Positions 56,038-63,450 of a DNA stretch of 64,000 nt are shown here, piece by piece. This stretch comes from CAIVAT01 sp037128705 (lineage in GTDB: Bacteria > Bacteroidota > Bacteroidia > Bacteroidales > FEN-979): assembly GCA_037128705.1 (NCBI GenBank), contig JBAXVX010000014.1:1-64000 (forward strand), given 5' to 3'. A model generated the notes under the pieces. That model searched no databases, was not told the DNA's origin, and worked only from the letters and a program-made list of their open reading frames with translations. A program made the position numbers and the translations under genes. The stretch's first letter is position 1. Each line of letters begins with the position of its first letter.

Positions 56038-56054
56038 CAGAAAACTAACATGTC

Positions 56055-56588
56055 ATGGATTTAAGTAAGATCTTATCAATTGCAGGAAAAAACGGATTGT
56101 TTAAAGTTGTTTCGCAGGCTAAGAATGCGGTTATTGTCGAATCGCTCACGGATGGAAAGAGGTTTCCTGCATTCGGGAATGAAAAGATCAGTTCGCTCGA
56201 GGAGATCAGCGTGTTTACCACAGGCGATGATATTGCCCTGAAGAATATTTTCAAAGCCTTTTTCGAGAAACTGGAAGGGAAACCCGCAATTGACAGCAAA
56301 TCGGACAATCCCAGCCTGAAAAAATTTTTCCTGGAAATGGTTCCCGATTTTGACCAGGACCGGGTATATGTTTCTGATATCAAAAAGATGGTGGCATGGT
56401 ATAACATGCTCCTCCAGCATAGCCTGCTTGACTTTACCGAAGAACCCGTTCAGGAAGAACCGGCTGCGAAAGAGCCTGAAGGTACAGATGCTGAACAGGA
56501 AAAAACAGATGAACCTCAGTCTGATGAAGAGTCAGCACCCGTTAAGAAATCAAAATCAGCTCCAAAAAAAGGATCAAAGGAAAAATAA
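56055..56588 (+). CDS. DUF5606 protein
   Basis: A 177-residue cytoplasmic protein. The N-terminal domain (about 1-135, MDLSKILSIAGKNGLFKVVSQ...) matches the conserved Bacteroidota family DUF5606, whose function is unknown. The tail (135-177) is low-complexity, first acidic (Glu/Pro/Asp) and then Lys/Ser-rich. An ATG at 56050 is out of frame. The pyrK gene starts 3 bp after the stop, so it is co-transcribed with pyrimidine genes. Confidence 0.85.
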   Translation: MDLSKILSIAGKNGLFKVVSQAKNAVIVESLTDGKRFPAFGNEKISSLEEISVFTTGDDIALKNIFKAFFEKLEGKPAIDSKSDNPSLKKFFLEMVPDFDQDRVYVSDIKKMVAWYNMLLQHSLLDFTEEPVQEEPAAKEPEGTDAEQEKTDEPQSDEESAPVKKSKSAPKKGSKEK

Positions 56589-56591
56589 TTG

Positions 56592-57368
56592 ATGTATTTC
56601 ACTAAACAGGTACAGGATCTTCGTGTAGTAAGCAATACCCGGTTAAACCCACGGCATTTTGTTCTTGAACTGCTTGCTCCCGTGAAACTGCCTGTCATCC
56701 TGCCCGGCCAGTTTACACAGGTTCTGGTTGAGGATTCTCCTTCAACCTTTCTTCGCCGGCCCTTTTCCATACATTCTGTGGATATCTCAAAAAACACACT
56801 GCGCCTGCTGATCCAGATCAAAGGCCATGGCACGCTGCACCTCAGCAGGTTGAAGGAGGGTGATTCACTGAACCTGATCTATCCGCTGGGAAATACATTC
56901 TCCCTGCCCAAAACCAGGGATGTATTGCTGGTCGGCGGAGGTTGCGGGGTGGCTCCTTTACTGCTCCTGGCGCAATTTCTGAATCAGAACAATGTGCATC
57001 CAACCATCCTGGTCGGATTCCGAACCAAAGAAGAGGTTTCAGAGATTGAAGAATATTCGAAATATGGCAGGGTGCTCCTCACTACCGATGATGGCACAGC
57101 GGGAGAAAAAGGGCTGGTGGTGGATCATCCCATCTTTCTGCAGGAATCGCTGGGATTTAAAAAAATCTATTGCTGCGGTCCCGATGCAATGATGAAAGCC
57201 GTGGCGGGAATTGCGCGTGCACATGAAGTCGACTGCGAGGTGTCGCTCGAAAATACCATGGCCTGTGGATTTGGTGTTTGTCTTTGCTGCATTACCCCCA
57301 CCGATAAAGGGAATGAACGTGTTTGTGTTGAGGGACCCGTGTTTAATATAAAACGATTGAAGTGGTAA
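56592..57368 (+). CDS. pyrK: dihydroorotate dehydrogenase electron-transfer subunit
   Basis: A 258-residue ferredoxin-reductase-like subunit that passes electrons from PyrD to NAD+. It has the FAD site RRPFSIHSVDIS, the NAD site VGGGCGVAPLLLLA, and a C-terminal [2Fe-2S] cysteine cluster (MACGFGVCLCC and VCVEG). ATG at 56592 is preferred to the TTG three bases before it. It overlaps pyrD by 7 bp and pairs with class 1B PyrD. Confidence 0.95.
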   Translation: MYFTKQVQDLRVVSNTRLNPRHFVLELLAPVKLPVILPGQFTQVLVEDSPSTFLRRPFSIHSVDISKNTLRLLIQIKGHGTLHLSRLKEGDSLNLIYPLGNTFSLPKTRDVLLVGGGCGVAPLLLLAQFLNQNNVHPTILVGFRTKEEVSEIEEYSKYGRVLLTTDDGTAGEKGLVVDHPIFLQESLGFKKIYCCGPDAMMKAVAGIARAHEVDCEVSLENTMACGFGVCLCCITPTDKGNERVCVEGPVFNIKRLKW

Positions 57369-58282
57369 CGTCCGATCTATCCGTAAATATTGCAGGATTG
57401 CATTTCAAAAACCCGGTAACCACTGCATCCGGAACTTTTGGCTATGGGGATGAATTTGCCGATTTTATTGACATTGGCAAACTCGGAGGAATCTTTGTAA
57501 AGGCTGTTACCGGCAAAAACCGCGATGGAAATTCCTATCCGCGCATGGCCGAGACTGCTTCAGGGATGTTGAATTCGGTAGGACTCCAAAACAAGGGGGT
57601 GGATCATTTTTGTCGTGAAATTTATCCGCGGATCAGGGATTTCTACACGCAAATCATTGTTAATGTTTCAGGATCGACCATTGAAGAGTATGTTGCGGTT
57701 GCTGAACAAATCAATGAACTGGATAAGATACACGCCATTGAGCTCAACATCTCCTGTCCGAATGTAAAACAGGGAGGAATGGCCTTTGGCACCATCCCAG
57801 CCATGGCTACCGAGGTCACGGCCGAAGTGCGTAAAGTGTACAAAAAAGTGTTGATGGTGAAACTGTCCCCAAACGTCACCAGCATCACCGACCTGGCCAA
57901 AGCCGTGGTTGATGGCGGTGCCGATGTGGTTACCCTCATCAACACCCTGCTGGGCATGGCCATCGATTCCGAACGCCGTCGTCCCATTCTGTCCACCATC
58001 ACCGGTGGACTATCCGGCCCGGCGATCAAGCCGGTTGCCTTGCGCATGGTATGGCAGGTGCATAAAGCCGTGAACGTTCCCATCATCGGTCTTGGCGGCA
58101 TCATGAACGCTACCGATGCCATTGAATTTATCCTGGCGGGTGCTTCCGCCATCCAGGTTGGAACTGCCAATTTCATCGACCCAACCATCTCGGTTAAAAT
58201 TATTGACGGAATTGAATCCTATATGAACCGTCACAAGGTGCAATCAGTTAACAGCCTCATTGGGGCGCTGCGAACAGAGTAG
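57362..58282 (+). CDS. pyrD: dihydroorotate dehydrogenase class 1B, catalytic subunit (GTG start)
   Basis: A 306-residue FMN TIM barrel that oxidises dihydroorotate to orotate with NAD+ through PyrK. Landmarks are ASGTFGYGDE, NSVGLQNKGVDHF, ELNISCPNVKQGG (catalytic Cys segment), VKLSPNVTSI, TLINTLLGMAID, GGLSGPAIKPVALRM and GLGGIMNATDA. The GTG start overlaps the pyrK stop (GTGGTAA), giving tight coupling. Confidence 0.96.
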   Translation: MVTSDLSVNIAGLHFKNPVTTASGTFGYGDEFADFIDIGKLGGIFVKAVTGKNRDGNSYPRMAETASGMLNSVGLQNKGVDHFCREIYPRIRDFYTQIIVNVSGSTIEEYVAVAEQINELDKIHAIELNISCPNVKQGGMAFGTIPAMATEVTAEVRKVYKKVLMVKLSPNVTSITDLAKAVVDGGADVVTLINTLLGMAIDSERRRPILSTITGGLSGPAIKPVALRMVWQVHKAVNVPIIGLGGIMNATDAIEFILAGASAIQVGTANFIDPTISVKIIDGIESYMNRHKVQSVNSLIGALRTE

Positions 58283-58324
58283 TTTTCATTTTTAGCCTTT
58301 CACACTTTTCAAACTGATCCGGTT

Positions 58325-60892
58325 ATGAAATTTTCCATCTCAAAACAGATAATATTTGGTGCATTGGGCATGACCCTGGTGGCCCTGGCAATCTTTTTAT
58401 TAAGTCCATTATCCCCCTTGAAAACAGAAAAGGCTCATGCAAAATGGACACCCCCCACCCTTGAACCCAACGACTGGATGGCCATCCAGCGGCTTTATCC
58501 ATATGACCGGATCAATCCCGCTGCTTTTCAGTCAGCGACAAACCAGGTTGCGCATTTAATGCAGAACGCGCCGGCTCGCGGCTATCCCTGGACCTTTTCC
58601 GGTCCGGATAACATCGGCGGGCGCATCAGCGATATCGAATCCCCTGCCGGTCACCCGTCGACACTCTATATTGGGGCATCCACCGGGGGAATTTTAAAGA
58701 CGACCGACCTGGGACTTACCTGGACAAACTTGTTCAACGATGTCCCGGTTATTTCTGTCGGCGACCTTGCCATTGATCCCAACGACGACCAGGTCATTTA
58801 TTGCGGAACCGGGGAGGCCAATTCTGCCAGCTTCAGTTTCCTTGGAAATGGCATGTACAAATCGGTCGATGGAGGCACCACATGGCAGCACATCGGCCTG
58901 GTCAATTCGGCCTACATTGGCCGGGTGGTTGTCGATTATTCCAATTCACAGCGGGTGTTTGTTGCGGCCTGCGGCAACCTGTTTACCTCCAATGATGAAC
59001 GGGGCATCTACCGCAGTGAAAATGGGGGACAATCGTGGCAAAGGGTGCTGTATCTGAATGATTCCACATCCGGCATCGACCTGGTGCAGGATCCCATCCA
59101 CCCGCAAGTTGTTTATGCCTCCATGTGGGAGCGCATCCGCGGACTTACCTACCGCCGTTCTTTCGGGGAATCATCAGGGATATGGAAAAGCATCGATGGC
59201 GGCACAACATGGACTGAAATGACCAATGGCCTGCCCCAGGGAAGCAATGTCGGCCGGATCGGCATCGCTGTGGCAAAATCGAACCCTGATATCCTGTATG
59301 CATTTTACGATCTGGACAATTATGAAGTTGCCGTTTATAAATCAATCAATGCCGGTCAGTTGTGGACCCGTACAAATGACGGGGCCCTCTATAACATGAA
59401 TAGCAACTTTGGCTGGTATTTCGGTCAGGTGCGGGTGGATCCGTCCAACGCCAACCGTGTTTTTGTCATGGGTGTCAACCTGTTCAGGACAGACAATGGC
59501 GGCAGTTCCTGGACCGATCTCTCTTCATGGGATATCCATGTTGATCATCATGCCATGATCTTTGATGAAGCCAACAACAGGATCATTGAAGGAAACGACG
59601 GAGGTCTTTATATCAGCGAAAACACCGGAAACAGCTGGACCCACATCAACAACCTCCCGCTGACCCAGTTTTATGCCATCGACATCGATTACAAAGTTCC
59701 TGCCCGCATTTACGGTGGTACACAGGACAACAACACCATAAGGACCATGACCGGGGGCACCAGCGATTGGGAGGCCATTCTCGGAGGCGATGGCATGTAT
59801 ACGCTCGTTGACTATACCAATTCAAATGTCATTTATGCCGAGTCCCAATGGGGCAATCTCTGCAGGTCAACGAACGGGGGGTCGAACATGACCTATATCG
59901 CGACGCCGATGTCGGGTGACCGTGTCAACTGGTCGGCTCCCCTGGCCATGCACCCGGAACTTCCTTCAACCCTTTACTTTGGGACCTACCGCGTTTGGAA
60001 ATCGCTCAACAAAGGAACTTCCTGGCAGGCAGTGAGTGACGACCTTACAGCCGGCATCAATCAGTATTTTTATACCATTACCACCATCGACATCTCCAAA
60101 ATCGATCCATCCATCGTCATGGCCGGAACCGGCGACGGGAAAGTCCATATTTCGACAGATGACGGACAAACATGGCAGAATATCTCCGCCGGGTTGCCAA
60201 ACCGCTGGATCACCAAGGTGGCTTTTGATCCGTTCGATGTAAATACCGTTTATGTCACCCTTTCAGGTTTCCGCTGGGATGAGCCATTGCCGCACGTATT
60301 CAAATCGACAAGCCTTGGAACATCCTGGATCGATATTACGGGCAACCTTCCTGAGTTTCCGGTGAACGACATCGCTTTGGATCCCGACGTTCCCGATAAG
60401 ATCATTGTAGGTACTGATGCCGGGGTTTACGGGACCATCGACGGGGGACAAAACTGGACCTGGATCTGGAACGGTCTTCCTGCCGTACCGGTTTGCGCAC
60501 TGAAGATTCATGCACCCACACGAACCATTGTTGCCGGGACCTATGGATTATCAAGTTACAGGGCGAGCCTGGATGATATTCTGACAGGGATCTCCGCTTC
60601 GGGCAAAAAAAGTATCATTCCTCTTTCAGCCAGTCCAAACCCGGTTGAAAGCTCCACAACCTTACGTTTCAATCTTCCGGCTGAAGATTACATCCATGTT
60701 TCCATTTACGGATTGAACGGGGAACTGCAGCAAAGGTTATTCTCTGGAAATTTATCCGCCGGCATACAGCATATCGGATGGAACCCGGGAACCTCCGGTA
60801 CTTTGGGGAATAAAACCTTCCCAGCCGGCATTTACCTGGTTAAAGTCGAAGGGAATCACTATTCTGCGACCGCCAAAGTTGTAAGGTATTAA
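58325..60892 (+). CDS. Asp-box (BNR/VPS10-like) T9SS-secreted protein
   Basis: An 855-residue secreted beta-propeller protein. An N-terminal signal/anchor (about 9-30) is followed by many Asp-box repeats (SVDGGTTWQH, SENGGQSWQR, SIDGGTTWTE, TDNGGSSWTD, STDDGQTWQN, TIDGGQNWTW), the sialidase/sortilin-type motif found on propeller blades. A type A T9SS sorting domain (about 765-855; SPNPVESSTTLRFNLP) ends the protein. No sialidase catalytic arginine triad was seen, so it may bind rather than cleave. It is monocistronic and converges on murB. Confidence 0.85.
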   Translation: MKFSISKQIIFGALGMTLVALAIFLLSPLSPLKTEKAHAKWTPPTLEPNDWMAIQRLYPYDRINPAAFQSATNQVAHLMQNAPARGYPWTFSGPDNIGGRISDIESPAGHPSTLYIGASTGGILKTTDLGLTWTNLFNDVPVISVGDLAIDPNDDQVIYCGTGEANSASFSFLGNGMYKSVDGGTTWQHIGLVNSAYIGRVVVDYSNSQRVFVAACGNLFTSNDERGIYRSENGGQSWQRVLYLNDSTSGIDLVQDPIHPQVVYASMWERIRGLTYRRSFGESSGIWKSIDGGTTWTEMTNGLPQGSNVGRIGIAVAKSNPDILYAFYDLDNYEVAVYKSINAGQLWTRTNDGALYNMNSNFGWYFGQVRVDPSNANRVFVMGVNLFRTDNGGSSWTDLSSWDIHVDHHAMIFDEANNRIIEGNDGGLYISENTGNSWTHINNLPLTQFYAIDIDYKVPARIYGGTQDNNTIRTMTGGTSDWEAILGGDGMYTLVDYTNSNVIYAESQWGNLCRSTNGGSNMTYIATPMSGDRVNWSAPLAMHPELPSTLYFGTYRVWKSLNKGTSWQAVSDDLTAGINQYFYTITTIDISKIDPSIVMAGTGDGKVHISTDDGQTWQNISAGLPNRWITKVAFDPFDVNTVYVTLSGFRWDEPLPHVFKSTSLGTSWIDITGNLPEFPVNDIALDPDVPDKIIVGTDAGVYGTIDGGQNWTWIWNGLPAVPVCALKIHAPTRTIVAGTYGLSSYRASLDDILTGISASGKKSIIPLSASPNPVESSTTLRFNLPAEDYIHVSIYGLNGELQQRLFSGNLSAGIQHIGWNPGTSGTLGNKTFPAGIYLVKVEGNHYSATAKVVRY

Positions 60893-60947
60893 TTTTCAAC
60901 CATTAAAGAACCCCGCCTCAAGCAGCGGGAAATGCGCTCGCGCGGAT

Positions 60948-62057
60948 TCAACCAATCACATTGACCTCTGTCTCCAGCAGGATCCCAAATTTCTGCTGTA
61001 CTGAATCCATGATTTGCCTGGCTAGACCGAGGATCTCGTTTCCGGTGGCGGTTCCATAGTTGACCAGGACAAGGGGTTGATTGGGATGGACCCCTGCATC
61101 GCCGTTCCGGTAACCTTTCCATCCGGATTGTTCTATCAGCCAGGCTGCGGGAATCTTAACAGAACTCAAAGCTTTTCCTGTGTCATAATTGGCAGGATCC
61201 TGTGTATCCATGCTTCTTTGGGATTCTTCCATGCTGCCATGAGGCTGCGGATAATGCGGCATCTCCGGAAAACGGTCGTGCAAGGTATTCCACAATTTTC
61301 CATCAATGACCGGATTCTTAAAAAAGCTTCCGGCGTTGCCCGTTACAGCTGGGTCGGGTAATTTCCGGCGCCGTATATTGCAAACCGCGTTCCGCACATC
61401 GTGGATGCCAGGAACACTGACCTCCATGCGCTGGAGTTCACCCCTGATATCTCCATAATCGAGCCTGAGCAAAGGCAGATCCTTCACCTTGTCGACTTTC
61501 AACAACTTAAAGGTAACATTGAGTATGATCACCTTTCCACGGAGCGCTCTTTTAAAGATGCTGTCGCGGTACCCAAACTGGCATTCAGCATTGGTAAGCC
61601 GTCTTTGTTTTCCCGAATCAATTTCTATCACCCGGACCGACTCGATGACTTCCTTCACTTCGGACCCGTAGGCCCCGATATTCTGAATGGGGGCCGCGCC
61701 CACCTTTCCGGGGATCAGGGAGAGATTTTCTATTCCGGACCATCCGCGGTCAACACAATACTGAACAAACTGATCCCACTCCTCTCCGGCCTCGGCCGTA
61801 ACGATCACATGATGTTCATTCTCCTCTTTTATCTCTATTCCCTTGGAATTGATTTTTATGACGATGCCCGTAAAATTGCCCGTAAAAAGGACATTGCTGC
61901 CGCCCCCGAGAAAAAGGATCGGCATGTGGATCATATTGCGGTAATTCAGCAGGGTAAGAACCTCAGAATGGGTCTTTGCTTCAACAAAATAACGTGCCTC
62001 CACCTCCATTCCGAAGGTATGATGGGCTTTGAGAGAAACTTTCTGATCGAGATGCAT
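60948..62057 (-). CDS. murB: UDP-N-acetylenolpyruvoylglucosamine reductase
   Basis: A 369-residue FAD enzyme that reduces UDP-GlcNAc-enolpyruvate to UDP-MurNAc in peptidoglycan synthesis. It has FAD-binding FLGGGSNVLF and SLIPGKVGAAPIQNIGAYG, the catalytic Ser244 in NAGSFFKNP, and the conserved Glu near the end (LLETEVNVIG). It is type I but about 25 residues longer than usual, because of a segment at about 273-299 (HGSMEESQRS...) that falls before VKIPAAWLIEQSGWKG. A TAATTTTG box lies at 62072-62079 (minus), 15 bp upstream. Confidence 0.94.
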   Translation of the reverse strand: MHLDQKVSLKAHHTFGMEVEARYFVEAKTHSEVLTLLNYRNMIHMPILFLGGGSNVLFTGNFTGIVIKINSKGIEIKEENEHHVIVTAEAGEEWDQFVQYCVDRGWSGIENLSLIPGKVGAAPIQNIGAYGSEVKEVIESVRVIEIDSGKQRRLTNAECQFGYRDSIFKRALRGKVIILNVTFKLLKVDKVKDLPLLRLDYGDIRGELQRMEVSVPGIHDVRNAVCNIRRRKLPDPAVTGNAGSFFKNPVIDGKLWNTLHDRFPEMPHYPQPHGSMEESQRSMDTQDPANYDTGKALSSVKIPAAWLIEQSGWKGYRNGDAGVHPNQPLVLVNYGTATGNEILGLARQIMDSVQQKFGILLETEVNVIG

Positions 62058-62071
62058 GGGCGGAAAAAGGC

Positions 62072-62079
62072 CAAAATTA
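62072..62079 (-). promoter_or_regulatory. -7 box of murB
   Basis: TAATTTTG followed by G on the minus strand, 15 bp upstream of murB. No -33 match. Confidence 0.4.
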
Positions 62080-62120
62080 GTTCAAATGAACGAGATATTA
62101 TACATTTGTGATTCCCAAAT

Positions 62121-62197
62121 CGTAATTCATAATTCGTCCTTCATGATTTGTCATTCGTCATTCGTCATTCGTCACTCGTCATTCGTCATTCGTAATT
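62121..62197. repeat. 7-nt tandem array, 11 units (CGTCATT)
   Basis: Eleven units in exact 7-nt register, with the core CGTCATT in most and variants CGTAATT, CATAATT, CGTCACT and CATGATT. It lies between the divergent murB and GT4 genes, 11 bp before the GT4 start. It holds a 23-nt stretch (62171-62193) identical to the arrays at 51346 and 63384. Confidence 0.92.
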
Positions 62198-62207
62198 CAT
62201 CTGTCCC

Positions 62208-63398
62208 ATGCCCGTTGTCCTTGTTTCTGTCACCAACGACCTAACCACCGATCAGCGGGTTGACCGGACATGCCAGACGCTGCAAAAGACGGGGCATGAT
62301 GTGCTGCTGATCGGCCGTTATCGGCGGAACAGTCAGAAACTGGCACCCCGCTCCTATAAGATGCACCGGATGAGGCTTTTGTTCGACAAGGGACCACTCT
62401 TTTATGCCGAATACAACATCACGCTTTTTTTCTATCTGCTGTTTCATCATTTCGACCTGCTGGTCTCCAACGACCTGGATACGCTGGCAGCCAACTATCT
62501 TGCAAACCGGATAAAGCGCCGCATCAGCCGGATTTTCCATAACCCGCCGGCCGGTAAAGCGGGGAAGGATCCTGCTCAGCCTGGTTCAGGGCATATCCAC
62601 GACTGCCATGAATACTTTCGCGGGGTTCCTGAACTGGTAGGCCGTAAGTTTGTGATCGGAGTATGGAAGTGGATTGAGGATGCTATTTTTCCCCGGCTCA
62701 AATACGTTATCGCAGTGAATCAATCGATTGCCGACCTGTATTCAAAAGAATATCACGTTGAAATAGGGGTGGTCCGCAATGTTCCCTTCAGGAAATCGCC
62801 GTCAGCCGCCATGAACAGATCGAAGTTCAACATCGGGGAAGATCAGAAGGTGATCCTGTACCAGGGCGCCGTGAATGTCGACCGGGGGCTGGAGGAGGTC
62901 GTCGGGGCGATGAAATTTCTGGAGACCGATGCAGTTCTTGTCATTGCCGGGATAGGCGACATCTTTGAATCGCTCAGGAAATCCACCGACGAATCAGGTT
63001 TAGCCTCTAAGGTAAGGTTCCTCGGGCAGGTACCATTCCAGGAACTTCATTCCATGACCCTGATGGCTGATATCGGGATCTCCATCGAGAAAGATGTCAG
63101 CGTGAATTATCATTATTGCCTGCCCAATAAATTTCTCGACTATATCCAGGCCGGGATCCCGGTGCTCGTGTCGCCCTTCCCTGAAATGAAAGCCATTGTT
63201 GACCAGTACCACATAGGCGAATATATCGGAGGCCACGAACCTGAATCACTGGCCCGTTCCATCGATTCGATGCTGAACAACCCCGAAAAACTGGCCACCT
63301 ATAAGCAAAACCTCATAAAGGCGGCAGACGATCTCTGTTGGGAGAACGAGGAAAAAACACTACTTTTGACCATAGAAAGAGTAACGAATGACGAATGA
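62208..63398 (+). CDS. glycosyltransferase family 4-like protein
   Basis: A 396-residue GT-B glycosyltransferase. It has an N-terminal acceptor domain (VSVTNDLTTDQRVDRTCQTL...) and a C-terminal donor domain (KVILYQGAVNVDRGLEEVVGAM; GIGDIFESL; RFLGQVPFQELHSMTLMADIGIS; CLPNKFLDYIQAGIPVLVSP) in the usual order. An insert at about 106-128 (containing NPPAGKAGKDPAQPG) precedes HDCHEYF, where relatives normally go straight through. It likely builds a surface polysaccharide. The last residues, VTNDE and stop, are encoded by the 7-nt array at 63383. Confidence 0.87.
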   Translation: MPVVLVSVTNDLTTDQRVDRTCQTLQKTGHDVLLIGRYRRNSQKLAPRSYKMHRMRLLFDKGPLFYAEYNITLFFYLLFHHFDLLVSNDLDTLAANYLANRIKRRISRIFHNPPAGKAGKDPAQPGSGHIHDCHEYFRGVPELVGRKFVIGVWKWIEDAIFPRLKYVIAVNQSIADLYSKEYHVEIGVVRNVPFRKSPSAAMNRSKFNIGEDQKVILYQGAVNVDRGLEEVVGAMKFLETDAVLVIAGIGDIFESLRKSTDESGLASKVRFLGQVPFQELHSMTLMADIGISIEKDVSVNYHYCLPNKFLDYIQAGIPVLVSPFPEMKAIVDQYHIGEYIGGHEPESLARSIDSMLNNPEKLATYKQNLIKAADDLCWENEEKTLLLTIERVTNDE

Positions 63399-63438
63399 CG
63401 AGTGACCAATTACCAATGCCTAATGGCTAATGCCTAAT
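63383..63438. repeat. 7-nt tandem array, 8 drifting units, containing a stop codon
   Basis: Eight units in exact 7-nt register: AACGAAT, GACGAAT, GACGAGT, GACCAAT, TACCAAT, GCCTAAT, GGCTAAT, GCCTAAT. The unit drifts from GACGAAT to GCCTAAT with no loss of phase. The GT4 stop TGA (63396-63398) spans the second and third units. Confidence 0.9.
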
Positions 63439-63450
63439 TTTCTTTAATTT

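Noticed and set aside
60905..60930. CCCGC/GCGGG hairpin between the Asp-box gene and murB
   Set aside because: Five base pairs with an 8-nt loop and no T tract; too weak to call a terminator.
62121..63438. Tandem arrays as a CRISPR
   Set aside because: Units are 7 nt with no spacers, and no cas gene is present.
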